DNA from: Megaustenia siamemsis
Lineage: Eukaryota > Mollusca > Gastropoda > Stylommatophora > Ariophantidae
Direction of reading: 5' to 3'
Assembly (NCBI GenBank): GCA_032433765.1
Contig: JAVIAB010000102.1
Coordinates: 10,066,491 to 10,130,490 of the forward strand
Length of the DNA stretch: 64,000 bases
A model generated the notes under the pieces. That model saw nothing but the letters and a program-made list of their open reading frames with translations, was not told the DNA's origin and searched no databases. The translations under genes were made by a program, and so were the position numbers. This document shows positions 12,688 through 24,479 of this stretch, piece by piece. Position 1 is the stretch's first letter; every line of letters begins with the position of its first letter.

Positions 12688-12869
12688 ATTCTGCAGCGTA
12701 GCGGCACAAAAGACATGATAATTCCTCGGGATTAAACTTTTGAGTCAATAGTAAATGAACGAAATCATCAGCAACAGCATTGTGTTGTGGAAGGTAATCT
12801 TTGGCGGAGTTAGCTTTCAATAACCGTTTGTTGAGCGCTGTTCTCACTACTTGCCATTTGTCACCATCT
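12688..12869 (-). CDS. cytochrome P450 gene B, exon 3
   Basis: Encodes DGDKWQVVRTALNKRLLK, the C-helix WxxxR region of a P450 (here W-Q-V-V-R; W and R contact the heme propionates), followed by an ADDFVHLL helix and CRYAAE. The minus-strand acceptor is AAACACAG and the donor GTAAGC follows GAA T. Phase 2 in and phase 1 out match exon 2. The exon is embedded in a very long repeat-derived open frame on the same strand; only this 182-base part is genuine. P450s of this clade are mitochondrial monooxygenases that take electrons from adrenodoxin; the substrate cannot be told. Later exons were not found, so gene completeness is unknown. Confidence 0.85.
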
Positions 12870-12889
12870 CTGTGTTTAAAATAGAGAAA

Positions 12890-13540
12890 TATTACACAAG
12901 ATAGACAGACAAGAGAGATAGACAAAATAGGTAGACAAATAGACAAGAGAGATAGACAGACAGACAAGATAGACAGACAAGAGAGATAGACAGACAGACA
13001 AGATAGACAGACAAGAGAGATAGACAGACAGACAAGAGAGATAGACAGACAAGAGAGATAGACAGACAGACAAGAGAGATAGACAGACAGACAAGATAGA
13101 CAAGATAGACAGACAGACAAGAGAGATAGACAGACAGACAAGATAGACAGACAAACAGACAAGATAGACAGATAGACATACAAGATAGGTTGACAGACAG
13201 AAAAGAGAGATAGACAGACAGACAAGATAGATAGGCAGAGAAGATAGATAGACAGACAAGAGAGAGACAGACAGACAAGATAGACAGACAAGAGAAATAG
13301 ACAGACAGGCAAGATAGAAAGACAGACAAGAACGATAGACAGACAGGCAAGATAGATAGGCAGAGAAGATAGATAGACAGACAGGCAAGATAGACAGACA
13401 GACAGACAAGAGAGATAGACAGACATGCAAGATAGATAGGCAGAAAAGATAGATAGACAGACAGATATACAAGAAAACAGATAGAAAAACAGACAGACAG
13501 ACAGACAGATAGATAGAGCGACAGACAGACAGACAGAGGA
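12890..13540. repeat. GACA/GATA microsatellite
   Basis: About 650 bases of AGACAGACAAGAGAGATAGAC-type sequence, within P450 gene B intron 2. Confidence 0.95.
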
Positions 13541-15205
13541 CAATCTATGGAAGACAGTTAAGGACAATCTATGGAAGATAGTTAAGGACAATCTATGGAA
13601 GATAGTTAAGGACAATCTATGGAAGATAGTTAAGGACAATCTATGGAAGACAGTTAAGGACAATCTATGGAAGACAGTTAAGGACAATCTATGGAAGATA
13701 GTTAAGGACAATCTATGGAAGATAGTTAAGGACAATATATGGAAGATAGTTAAGGACAATCTATGGAAGATAGTTAAGGACAATATATGGAAGATAGTTA
13801 AGGACAATCTATGGAAGACAGTTAAGGACAATCTATGGAAGATAGTTAAGGACAATATATGGAAGACTGTTAAGGACAATCTATGGAAGATAGTTAAGGA
13901 CAATATATGGAAGATAGTTAAGGACAATCTGTGGAAGATAGTTAAGGACAATCTGTGGAAGATAGTTAAGGACAATCTATGGAAGACAGTTAAGGGCAAT
14001 CTGTGGAAGATAGTTAAGGACAATCTATGGAAAATAGTTAAGGACAATCTGTGGAAGATAGTTAAGGACAATCTGTGGCAGATAGTTAAGGACAATCTAT
14101 GGAAGATAGTTAAGGACAATCTATGGAAGATAGTTAAGGACAATATATGGAAGATAGTTAAGGACAATCTATGGAAGATAGTTAAGGACAATATATGGAA
14201 GATAGTTAAGGACAATCTATGGAAGACAGTTAAGGACAATCTATGGAAGATAGTTAAGGATAATCTGTGGAAGATAGTTAAGGACAATCTGTGAAAGATA
14301 GTTAAGGACAATCTGTGGAAGATAGTTAAGGACAATCTATGGAAGATAGTTAAGGACAATCTGTGGAAGATAGTTAAGGAAAATCTATGGAAGATAGTTA
14401 AGGACAATCTGTGGAAGATAGTTAAGGATAATCTGTGGAAGATAGTTAAGGACAATCTATGGCAGATAGTTAAGGACAATCTGTGGAAGATAGTTAAGGA
14501 CAATCTATGGAAGATAGTTAAGGACAATCTGTGGAAGATAGTTAAGGACAATTTATGGAAGATAGTTAAGGTCAATCTGTGAGGATAGTTAAGGAAAATC
14601 TATGGAAGATAGTTAAGGTCAATCTGTGGAAGATAGTTAAGGACAATCTATGGAAGATAGTTAAGGACAATCTGTGGAAGATAATTAAGGTCAATCTGTG
14701 GAAGATAGTTAAGGACAATCTATGGAAGAGAGTTAAGGACAATCTATGGAAGATAGTTAAGGACAATCTATGGAAGATAGTTAAGGACAATCTATGGAAG
14801 AGAGTTAAGGACAATCTATGGAAGATAGTTAAGGACAATCTATGGAAGATAGTTAAGGACAATCTATGGAAGATAGTTAAGGTCAATCTCTGGAAGATAG
14901 TTAAGGTCAATCTATGGAAGATAGTTAAGGATAATCTGTGGAAGATAGTTAAGGACAATCTATGGAAGATAGTTAAGGTCAATCTGTGGAAGATAGTTAA
15001 GGAAAATCTATGGAAGATAGTTAAGGACAATCTGTGGAAGATAGTTAAGGAAAATCTATGGAAGATAGTAGAGGACAATATATGGAAGACAGTTAAAGAT
15101 AATCTATGGAACATTGTTAAGGACAATCTATGCATGATAGTTAAGGACAATCTGTGGAAGACAGTTAAGGACAATCTAATAAAGATATTTAAGGACGATC
15201 CATGG
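13541..15205. repeat. 24-bp satellite array in P450 intron
   Basis: About 69 copies of a 24-bp unit (GACAATCTATGGAAGATAGT plus TAAG). As 24 is a multiple of 3, it stays open in several frames (LTIFHRLS on minus, DNLWKIVK on plus) and yields spurious proteins up to 665 residues. It fills intron 2 of P450 gene B. Confidence 0.96.
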
Positions 15206-15676
15206 AAGATGAAAGAACCACCATATTGTAATAATATCAATGCAAAGTTTTCAGCTACATTGAACATCGAAGAGTTGGAGATACAATGTACACCTGCGCA
15301 CGTTAAACAACCTTGACATTTAAATCTTGTAAATAGTAAACCAAGAATGGCAGCTGTCCAGGAATATAAAATGTTAAGCAAATCTGTCCTTGGCTGAAGA
15401 AGAAGAGTGAAGGAATGCATTCGCTTCATTGCTAAGCCAGGGAGTTATCAATCGCTACGATATTGCCAATTTCTGATGGAAAACACAAGAAACTAAATTT
15501 AAGTTATTTTTTTTTTAAATTCTCTTCAAGACAGTTCTAAGAAAACTGTAAACGTAAACAAAATAAAATAAATGGACATTTTAAAAAGAAGAAATTCTCT
15601 TCAAAGACAGTTCCTAGAAAACGGAAACGATAAACAAAAATACGAAAGCGGACAGCATGCACACACATTTACTCAC
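15206..15676. other. P450 gene B intron 2, upstream part
   Basis: No repeat or gene recognised. It contains the exon 2 donor (GTGAGT, minus strand) at 15671-15676. Confidence 0.45.
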
Positions 15677-15899
15677 ATCTCAGTTATGTTACATTTGAAA
15701 CCGTTACGAATAGCGTACACTTTGGAAATGGATGCGAAGGGGCGTACTGGATGTTTTCCTTCATTTCTGTAAACAGTTTCAATGTCTTCTGGTTGGTAAA
15801 CCATAACTCTTGGAACCCCAAGTTGAAATTTTACCACTGGTCCATACGTGTCGATCAATCGATCGAATAACTGATTTGATGTTTCTCGCCCTACATTCG
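15677..15899 (-). CDS. cytochrome P450 gene B, exon 2
   Basis: Encodes NVGRETSNQLFDRLIDTYG, then PVVKFQLGVPRVMVYQPED and a YRNEGKHPVRP stretch. This is the N-terminal beta-1 region and B-helix of a mitochondrial-clade P450. The acceptor CACCTAACAG and donor AT|GTGAGT give phase 1 in and phase 2 out. The phase-1 entry completes the split codon left by exon 1. Unlike the surrounding repeats, the sequence has no stops or indels, so the gene is probably functional here. Confidence 0.88.
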
Positions 15900-16007
15900 C
15901 TGTTAGGTGGGAAATATGAAGAAAAGTTTGTTTAGAAAAAAAAATCGAAAAAAGAATTTAAAAAAAAAGCGAAGGCAGCAATGACTTTCAGAAACCTCGA
16001 TCATCAT
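15900..16007. other. A-rich intron spacer
   Basis: Poly-A-like tracts and the start of a CATCATCATCAT tail that begins the next antisense LINE. Confidence 0.4.
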
Positions 16008-16495
16008 CATCATCGAGTACCATCTTAGCAATGAAGGTTGGCTACCATGGAACGCCATTCTGATCTTTCTCTTGCTTTAATGGTGCAGGTTGTATTAGTC
16101 TGATTTGTCCATCTTTTGATGTTACTCGTCCATGTTAGTCTTGGTCTGTTTTGCCTCTTTTATCTTGTATTTTCCCCTCCAGGATTTCTTTTAGTAGGCT
16201 GTTGTGTCTTTTAACATAGCCCAAAAATCGCATCTATCTTTTTTTTTAAATTGTGTTTAGTAGTTCTCTCTTCATTTTCAGTTGTTTTAAGACTTCATCG
16301 TTTGTTTTCTTTTCTTTCCATCCAATTCTACCTATTCTTTTATATATCCACATTTCAAAGGCTTCAATTCTCTGTTCTGTTTTCTTGTCTAATGTCCTTG
16401 TTTCTGCACCATATAGGAATGTTGAGAAGACATATCATTTTGCTATTCTTAGTTTTAGCCCTGGTGTTATTTGTTATCGAGAAACCGCGATAAAA
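16008..16495 (-). pseudogene. LINE family A, 3' fragment (antisense)
   Basis: Same 3' region as the copy at 2228. It starts at the TCATCATCATCATCGAGTACC tail and runs through GRGR..TW, GHVKRHNSLLK and the MWIYKRIGRIGWKE region. Broken by indels. Confidence 0.87.
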
Positions 16496-16504
16496 TGTGA
16501 ACAT

Positions 16505-16880
16505 CAAAATTCATCATTATCATGTGCCACGTCGACTGACGTAGGCGATCATGTCCTTCCACAATCTTCTATATACAGTGCATAGTATTAATTCTTTTGT
16601 TGACTGTTTTCCATGCCATGACATCAAGTTATCCAGTATTTTCTCTCTTTGTCGTCCGCGATCTCTTTTTCCTTTTATTTTGCCAGTTGTAACCAAGTAT
16701 TTCTACTTTCCTCTTCTCATAGTGTGCCCGAAAAATGTTGATTGTTTTTTTTAAATGTTTTTTAGGAGTTCCCTTTTGAGTTGACCTCTTTGAGAATTTC
16801 CTCATTGGTCTTTTTAACTGTCCAGGGAACTTTCAACATTCTTCTGAGAAATCTTATCTCTGTGGCCTCTAATCGTCTTT
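16505..16880 (-). pseudogene. LINE family B', 3' fragment (antisense)
   Basis: Antisense counterpart of the tail of the copy at 40975-42315. It reads LVTTGKIKGKRDRGRQREKI and a KVPWTVKKTNEEIL region in broken frames. Confidence 0.83.
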
Positions 16881-16882
16881 AA

Positions 16883-17280
16883 AAAAATCAAAATCAAAAT
16901 TACTAAGCACAAAAAGAAAGCTCAGGATTTTCAAATTAACTGTACTAACCATCCTTACGTATGCATGCGGCAGCTGGAAAACAACTAAAGAATTAGAAAA
17001 TAAACTGGATGATTTTAGAAACAAATGCCCGAGGAAAATACTTCGTGTACCATGGAATGAGGAAGAGAAATGATAAAAGAATTTTTTTTTAATCAACTAT
17101 AATCAAGAGAAGAAGATGGTTATATGTTGGCCTTGTGATGAGAAGAGACAACGAAAGAATATCAAAACGGGCGCTCAAATGGGAACCAGAGTGTAAAAGA
17201 GAATGAGACCGGCTTAGAGAAACACGAAAAAAAAAAAAAACCACTAAAGAGAGAGACAACACAGCAGGCATCAGGTCTTT
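16883..17280 (+). pseudogene. LINE fragment, family G
   Basis: Sense-strand remains of another RT C-terminus: LTILTYACGSWKTTKELE, then KILRVPWNEEE and a RRRW..VGLVMRRDNERI tail. Interrupted by a poly-T tract. Clade unknown. Confidence 0.7.
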
Positions 17281-18100
17281 CGTAAAGATTTAGCAATTCG
17301 CTCAGAATATAGCCATCTCACGAGACATAAAGCAGGTCGTATGCAAGCTATGATTGCTGAAGGGCAATCGGACACAAGAGTCTAGAATTTCACACAGAAC
17401 TCTTTACTGTCGTCCATCATGATGACGTAGCACATACAACAATGGATGCGCCCATAACGCCCGATTCGCTCAAAAGAAGGTACACGCACGAAGCGCCGTG
17501 GAGATGCCGGAAAATCATTGTAGTTTAACTTTCAGTTGATGTGGCAGAACAATATATACTAAGGAGTTGTGAGTCATTAGCACCGAACAATTCTAAGGAC
17601 GGTTAATGAACAGCTCTCAATGTCGAAACTAAACCGCATATCGACTTCACGATAGGGAAATGTCGCATTAACAACACTTGACTTGATAAAGAAGCCCGCT
17701 GCCGAGCAAATTTACCAAGTAGTCACGGCGTGAATCCGTTAAATGGAACTATAACGTTACGAACCTGCATTGTGGAGTCGAAATCAATGAGTCTCCAAAC
17801 GCAAATCATGCAGTGCTATATACCACTATCTTGGAACCGGAAGTCCAGTTAGCTTGTTTTTCCATGTCACCCAGCTCATTAATTATTCCGTTTTGATAGT
17901 TCCTAATTTATATGGTTTGTTTAAGCCGTGCAGTTGGTTCATTACTTCGTTTTGATAATTAGTTCCTACTTTATATGGTTTAGTTTTGTAAGTCAGACAG
18001 TTGGTTGGTTAATTAGACCTTTTATTGTAAATTTCTATTCTGGATGTCAAGTGACTAGTTTAATAGCTAGCTTTTGTGTCAGATCGTTGATAAACAAACG
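17281..18100. other. P450 gene B intron 1, unassigned
   Basis: No gene or clear repeat. Two loosely similar segments with TTCCGTTTTGATAGTTCCTA and TTCGTTTTGATAATTAGTTC suggest an old local duplication near 17880-17985. Confidence 0.4.
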
Positions 18101-18282
18101 CCGAAATTCAACGGCAGTACTTACTGAGTCATCAGAAATTAACATAATCTGAATTTCACAGGCAGTACTTACTGAACTAATAATAGCTGAATTTCAACGG
18201 TAGCACTTACTGAGTAATTAGAAATTAACAAAATCTTAATTTCACAGGCAGTGCTTTATGAACCAACAAACGCACTACTTAC
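18101..18282 (-). repeat. tandem copies of the exon 1 splice-donor region
   Basis: The junction TTCA|GTAAGTAGTGC of exon 1 recurs downstream on the minus strand as TTCAGTAAGTACTGC (near 18164), CTCAGTAAGTGCTAC (near 18205) and CTCAGTAAGTACTGC (near 18114), within units also sharing GAAATTAACA. A fourth copy near 18250 is degraded. Confidence 0.75.
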
Positions 18283-18502
18283 TGAATGGCTTGAAGTGAA
18301 GCATAGTACCAAGTATAGGCAATTGATAAATACCCCTGGGACCTGGTATATCCTCGAATGGCTTGGCATTTGATAAATCCACTCTCGACTGTGTATCTTG
18401 TGCTGCATAGCCCTTATGAAGTGGAATATTTCCATTGGCTAAAAATCGTTGAATGAGAACGTTATTGTAAACTCTTCTGCTAATCTGATGTAAAAGAGTC
18501 AT
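18283..18502 (-). CDS. cytochrome P450 gene B, exon 1 (N-terminus)
   Basis: Starts MTLLHQISRRVYNNVLIQRF, an Arg-containing, acid-free leader typical of a mitochondrial presequence rather than a microsomal anchor. It continues to the proline-rich hinge DIPGPRGIYQLPILG and LHFKPF. The ATG at 18502 is the first in frame. The donor (minus strand) is GTAAGT after TTC A, phase 1, matching exon 2. IPGP followed by a short loop and GT.LHF is characteristic of the mitochondrial clade, including molluscan CYP10; I infer CYP10-like but cannot confirm the subfamily. No TATA box is evident upstream. Confidence 0.87.
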
Positions 18503-18896
18503 TTTATTTTTGAAAATAGGTCAAATCCTTTTCAAATTGGCTTAAAAATTAAACTCGCGTTTTTGATGCATATAATAATGTTAAATGTTTCCTGTCTTTT
18601 TAAATTTTTTTATATTTTTGTGCACGCAATATTTTTGTAATAGTGTTTCTTGATAAAATGTTGTATCTGTAAGACAAAAAGGTAGTCATCAGTATTTAGT
18701 TTTGAAATTGAGAAAAAAAACATAAAGGTTGTCCCATAGCAATTGCTGGTGGATAGATAATGAACTATCTGGGAAGAGTGGGGGAAAAATAAACGTCTCC
18801 TCCTCTGCCTTACCTGGTATGTGGTCTTTTTTTTTTTCTTTTGGGGGGAGGGGGGTGGATGATGGAGCGGAATCTGGGTAGCCCTGGTTTATCGAT
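18503..18896. other. upstream region of P450 gene B
   Basis: Presumed 5' flank. AT-rich; no clear promoter motif. A GGGGGGAGGGGGG run lies near 18843. Confidence 0.4.
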
Positions 18897-20010
18897 ACAG
18901 GTGTCAGCGCTCACCTATGAGTAGATATACAGGTGTCAGTGCTCACCTATGACTAGATATACAGGTGTCAACGCTCACCTATGACTAGATATACAGGTGT
19001 CAGCGCTCACCTATGACTAGATATACAGGTGTCAGCGCTCACCTATGTGTAGATATACAGGTGTCAGCGCTCACCTATGACTAGATATACAGGTGTCAGC
19101 GCTCACCTATGAGTAGATATACAGGTGTCAGTGCTCACCTATGACTAGATATACAGGTGTCAACGCTCACCTATGACTAGATATACAGGTGTCAGCGCTC
19201 ACCTATGACTAGATATACAGGTGTCAGCGCTCACCTATGTGTAGATATACAGGTGTCAGCGCTCACCTATGACTAGATATACAGGTGTCAGCGCTCATCT
19301 ATGACTAGATATACAGGTGTCAGCGCTCACCTATGACTAGATATACAGGTGTCAGCGCTCACCTATGACTAGGTATACAGGTGTCAGCGCTCACCTATGA
19401 CTAGATATACAGGTGTCAGCGCTCACCTATGAGTAGATATACAGGTGTCAGCGCTCACCTATGACTAGATATACAGGTGTCAGCGCTCACCTATGACTAG
19501 ATATACAGGTGTCAGCGCTCACCTATGACTAGATATACAGGTGTCAGTGCTCACCTATGACTAGATATACAGGTGTCAGCGCTCACCTATGAGTAGATAT
19601 ACAGGTGTCAGTGCTCACCTATGACTAGATATACAGGTGTCAGCGCTCACCTATGACTAGATACACAGGTGTCAGCGCTCACCTATGACTAGATATACAG
19701 GTGTCAGCGCTCACCTATGTGTAGATATACAGGTGTCAGCGCTCACCTATGTGTAGATATACAGGTGTCAGCGCTCACCTATGACTAGATATACAGGTGT
19801 CAGCGCTCACCTATGACTAGATATACAGGTGTCAGCGCTCACCTATGACTAGATATACAGGTGTCAGCGCTCACCTATGACTAGATATACAGGTGTCAGC
19901 GCTCACCTATGACTAGATATACAGGTGTCAGCGCTCACCTATGACTAGATATACAGGTGTCAGCGCTCACCTATGACTAGATATACAGGTGTCAGCGCTC
20001 ACCTATGAAG
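18897..20010. repeat. 32-bp satellite array
   Basis: About 35 copies of a 32-bp unit (ACAGGTGTCAGCGCTCACCT plus ATGACTAGATAT). Each unit contains an inverted repeat, AGGTG...CACCT around AGCGCT. It lies 65 bases from the palindromic element. Confidence 0.96.
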
Positions 20011-20069
20011 TAGATTAACTCTTTTAGTTCTTGTAAGAACACATGCAATACTTCATCAACGGTAATTAC

Positions 20070-20075
20070 ATCATT
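20070..20075. other. target-site duplication, left (ATCATT)
   Basis: ATCATT immediately before AGTAGTATAC; repeated at 27039-27044 directly after the inverted end. Confidence 0.85.
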
Positions 20076-20764
20076 AGTAGTATACAAGGGTCCAACTGGT
20101 TAGCATTTAGGCGCGAATTAACAAAGATATATAGCAGGCGCATTTTGCGCGAAATGTACACGGGAGACAAGGGGAGTTAACCATGACATTTCGTGTCGGG
20201 ATGTTGACCTCTAGTCCCGGTGACCCCGGAAGTGACCTGTTTATGTCTGCTTTGTGCTGACTTTGGAGTTCTTGATGTACTTAATCGATAGTGATAGGTT
20301 AGTAGATTATACAACATCAATGAAAAACAATCAATATAAAACAAAAGACAAAAGCTATTTTTTATTCTTTTATTATCTCAATAGGTGTATAACATACAGT
20401 GGATATTATATAACATTACACAAATATTCAGTACAAGAAGTAAATATATAGTACATGGATAACATTTATTTATAGCTATGTAGTTGGTGTCGGCTTAGCT
20501 CTATGTCATCAATGAATCATAAGGGGTGAAACTGTTAGAGATTGCTGGGTAGTCTAAGCTGGTAGTGTAAAGAGTTAATTTATTTAGAGGCGTAGTCGAG
20601 ACGTTATCATCAGCTACCTTTCTTTTTATATAGAAATAGGAAAGAGCATTTCTTGTTTGACTGTAGGAAAATATATAATTATTTAAGACTTTGAAACCTA
20701 CATTCTCTTTCACTAGACTTCTGTCTCACTCCTAGACGTCTCTCTTACCATGCCAGCTTTCATC

Positions 20765-20896
20765 CTCTCTCTCTCTCTCTCTCTCCTAACATTCCACCCT
20801 CCATCGTACATTTAGCTTCCGTCATAGACTTCCCTCCATTGTAACACTTACTCATTCTCTCCATTTAAACCCATTAGCTCTTCATAGCTCCCCTAA

Positions 20897-20936
<40 letters not shown>

Positions 20937-21085
20937 TTCCAGCCTAGATTTCCCGCCATTGAAACACTTACTCATTCTCACCATTTATCCCTATCATCTC
21001 GCCTTCTTTCTCATAGGCTTCTCTCTCTCGCTCTCTCTCTTCTAACCCCTACTAGACTTCTCTCCTACCATTCTACCTTTCTTCA

Positions 21086-21122
<37 letters not shown>

Positions 21123-21145
21123 TTCTCTCTCTCTCTTTACCTCTC
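20765..21145. repeat. CT microsatellites in left arm
   Basis: Several CTCTCTCT runs (20768-20783, 20898-20931, 21091-21140). The right arm has the matching GAGAGA runs at 25983-26350. Confidence 0.9.
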
Positions 21146-21156
21146 CTAAAAAAGTA

Positions 21157-21292
21157 TTATTTTAAATGTTGGAAAACCATGTTCACAAACATCACATTTG
21201 TATTCCGGACGCATATGTACACTCACAACATGTCGCTTTATGTCTCGGCTCCGGTTGAAAGTTTTGGAGCACAGATGACAAGTGTTAGGCAT
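21157..21292 (-). pseudogene. partial C2H2 zinc-finger copy, left arm
   Basis: Minus-strand MPNTCHLCSKTF...RDIKRHVVSVH followed by CDVCEHGF, then it diverges. Mirror image of 25827-25960. First finger intact (C-x2-C...H-x4-H), second truncated. Confidence 0.75.
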
Positions 21293-21389
21293 CTATAGAA
21301 AATAAAATTGAAACATTGCAACTAAAGAATAAACATTAAAGAAGAACTAAAATAACACTTACTTTTTATGTATTTGAAGGCGCGAGACA

Positions 21390-21700
21390 CATTCAGAAAC
21401 CTAAGAGGCAAGGGCAGAAACCTAGGAGGCAAGGGCAGAAACCTAGGAGGCAAGGGCATAAACCTAGGAGGCAAGGGCAGAAACCTTGGAGGCAAGGGCA
21501 GAAACCTAGGAGGCAAGGGCAGAAACCTAAGAGGCAAGGACAGAAACCTAAGAGGGAAGGTCAGAAATCTAGGAAGCTGTGTTAGAAAACAAGGAGGCAA
21601 GGGCAGAAACCTAAGAGGCAAGGGCAGAAACCTAAAGGCAAAGACAGAAACCTAGGAGGCAAGGTCAGAAACCTAGGAGGCAAGGTCAGAAACCTAGGAT
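21390..21700. repeat. 21-bp minisatellite, left arm
   Basis: About 14 copies of CAGAAACCTAGGAGGCAAGG plus G, the reverse complement of the right-arm array but roughly 240 bases shorter. Open frames here (PRFLPLP or RNLGGKG) are repeat-derived. Confidence 0.92.
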
Positions 21701-22231
21701 TTGTTCCTACGTTCATGTGTTCTAATTGCTAACCAGTTGTTCTTATATATCTTCCTAATATCTTCAGGTAACTTATTTAAAGAGTCTATTTCATTAATAA
21801 GTCTTGGTCTCTTTGAGGGCTCTTGAGTCGAACTCTTTACTGCCCGCTTGCGTGAGGTTGTCGATATCAGTGGGTCTGCTAACGTTGATGATGTCGAGAT
21901 TTCCACAGCTGTGTCATGGCTAGCAAGATGTACTTGCAGATAGTTTACCCCAGTGAAGCTTTGTTGACAGATGTGGCAGATATGTTGGGTAGCACTGGTC
22001 TCTTTCGAAGGTACGTGACCTGTTGACACAGTGGTTGGTGAGGCAGGAACTACTGATGCAAGGGACAGGATGCGCTGTCTTGATATGTCTGGCAAGACTG
22101 TCTACTCTTGTATATACTCGTTCACATAAATTACATTTGTATTCATGACACGCATGTACACTAGCAACATGTCGTTTTATGTCCCGGCTACGGGCGAAAG
22201 TTTTGGAGCACAGATGACAAGTGTTAGACAT
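21694..22231 (-). pseudogene. C2H2 zinc-finger gene, left arm
   Basis: Mirror copy of the right-arm gene at 24657-25194, with the same predicted residues and the same frame break. See that entry. Confidence 0.75.
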
Positions 22232-22399
22232 CTGTAGAAAAGAAAATGAAACATTTCAACTAAAGAATAAAGAACAGCAAACATTACAACGGAAGAAAAC
22301 CAGTAAATGTAATCAACGAGACTCACAACTTATCGAAAATAGGTTACTAAAGTAACATACTATAATATTAAAGAACTAAGATAACACTTACTTTTACGT

Positions 22400-23300
22400 G
22401 TCTGAAGGCGCGAGCCACAACCGTCCGCAACAACTGTATTCGTATATCTGATTACAAGCTTCTCAGATATATACACTTGAAACCCCAGAGGTGTTACTAA
22501 AAATAGAACTGACCTCTACGGCAATACCAGATGTGTTACTAAAAATAGTTTTTGACCGCTGACGCAATGCCCGTGGAGTTTCTAAAAATAGATTTGGACC
22601 TATTATGGCAATTTTATGATTTTACCTCCTGACCGTTTTTGGTGACTACGCCCCTGGATTCGACGAAAAGCGTAGATTTTCACTCTAGGCATACCCCAAA
22701 CTTTATTTTAGACATCCCCACGCCAAAAATTTACTTAAAAATCACTTTTGAAATTGTTACCCCCTTAGCATTTTTTGAGGGCTACGCCCATGAATTCGGT
22801 AAAAATCGTAAATTTTCACGCTAGGCATACCCCAAACTTTATTTTAGACATCCCCATACCAAAAATTTACATTAAAAACCACTTTTAGGATTTTACCCCC
22901 TTATAATTTTTTGAGGGTTACGCCCCTGAAATCGATAAAAATCGTAAATTTAGCACGTAGGCTTACTTAAAACTTTATTTTAGACATCCCCACACCAAAA
23001 ATTAACTCAAAAATCACTTTTTAAATTGTTACCCCCCATTACCATTTTTGAGGGTTACGCCCATGGAATCGATAAAAATCGTAAATTTATCACGTAGGCT
23101 TACCTAAAACTTTATTTTAGACATCCCCACACCAAAAATTATCTCAAAAATCACTTTTTAAATTGTTACCCCCTTAAAATTTTTGAGGGTTACGCCCCTG
23201 AAATTGATAAAAAATTGAAATATAACCTCAAGGCATACCTCCCACATAATATTTGACACCCCTACATATCAAATTCCAACAAAAAAAACATCAAAAAGCT
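22400..23300. repeat. 130-160-bp repeats, left inner arm
   Basis: Repeated blocks with TTTGAGGGTTACGCCC, TTTATTTTAGACATCCCCA and AAAATCACTTTT, about 4-5 diverged copies. Earlier (22470-22600) lie shorter repeats with GTTACTAAAAATAG. Confidence 0.85.
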
Positions 23301-23453
23301 AGTAGTAGCTGTGGCTGTGAACATACCCGACCATACTACTTCTCGTGCGGTTTTGGCACCGATACTGGACGAAACAGTATGGGTGCCAAATCTATTGTCT
23401 TTCGGTGCATGTTATTCCACTTTTGGGATGGGTTCACAGCCACAGCTACTACT
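23301..23453. mobile_element. 153-bp mini-element with element 1-type termini at palindrome centre
   Basis: Begins AGTAGTAGCTGTGGCTGTG and ends with its exact inverse. Inside the right end, CGGTGCATG...CCACTTTTGGGATGGG parallels CGGTGCATG...GCACTTTTGGATGGG in the right TIR of element 1 (58010-58040). The left end has CATACCCG, as element 1 has ATACCCG. Flanks are AAAGCT and AGCTTT, inverted rather than direct. It is the only non-palindromic part of element 2. Confidence 0.7.
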
Positions 23454-24270
23454 AGCTTTTTGATGTTTTTTTGTTGGAATTTGATATGTAGGGGTGTCAA
23501 ATATTATGTGGGAGGTATGCCTTGAGGTTATATTTCAATTTTTTATCCATTTCAGGGGCGTAACCCTCAAAAATTTTAAGGGGGGTAACAATTTAAAAAG
23601 TGATTTTTGAGATAATTTTTGGTGTGGGGATGTCTAAAATAAAGTTTTAGGTAAGCCTACGTGATAAATTTACGATTTTTATCGATTCCATGGGCATAAC
23701 CCTCAAAAATGGTAAGGGGGTAACAATTTAAAAAGTGATTTTTTAGTTAATTTTTGGTGTGGGGATGTCTAAAATAAAGTTTTAGGTAAGCCTACGTGAT
23801 AAATTTACGATTTTTATCGATTCCATGGGCGTAACCCTCAAAAATGGTAAGGGGGGTAACAATTTCAAAAGTGATTTTTAAGTTAATTTTTGGTGTGGGG
23901 ATGTCTAAAATAAAGTTTAGGGTATGCCTTGAGGTTATATTTCAATTTTTTATCGATTTCAGGGGCGTAACCCTCAAAAATGGTAAGGGGGGTTACAATT
24001 TCAAAAGTGGTTTTTAATGTAAATCTTTGTATGGGGATGTCTAAAATAAAGTTTCGGGTATGCCTGGAGTGAAAATTTATGATTTTTACCGATTTCATGG
24101 GCATAACCCTCAAAAATGGTAAGGGGAGTTACAATTTCAAAAGTGATTTTTAAGTAAATTTTTGGTATGGGGATGTCTAAAATAAAGTTTGGGGTATGCC
24201 TAGAGTGAAAATCTACGCTTTTCGTCGAATCCAGGGGCGTAGTCACCAAAAACGGTCAGGAGGTAAAATC
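23454..24270. repeat. 130-160-bp repeats, right inner arm
   Basis: Mirror of the left inner arm with about one more unit (roughly 790 versus 660 bases). Confidence 0.85.
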
Positions 24271-24479
24271 ATAAAATTGCCATAATAGGTCCAAATCTAT
24301 TTTTAGAAACTCCACGGGCATTGCGTCAGCGGTCAAAATCTATTTTTAGTAACACATCTGGTATTGCCGTAGAGGTCAGTTCTATTTTTAGTAACACCTC
24401 TGGGGTTTCAAGTGTATATATCTGAGAAGCTTGTAATCAGATATACGAATACAGTTGTTGCGGACGGTTGTGGCTCGCG

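Noticed and set aside
12578..14575. 665-residue open frame
   Set aside because: It is read through the 24-bp and GACA repeats. Only the 182 bases at 12688-12869 (P450 exon 3) are real coding sequence.
18897..20010. CRISPR-like array
   Set aside because: The units are directly tandem with no unique spacers, and the genome is eukaryotic; it is a satellite.
21322..21655. Pro/Leu-rich or RNLGGKG-rich proteins in the palindrome arms
   Set aside because: Produced by the 21-bp minisatellite, which is open in several frames on both strands.
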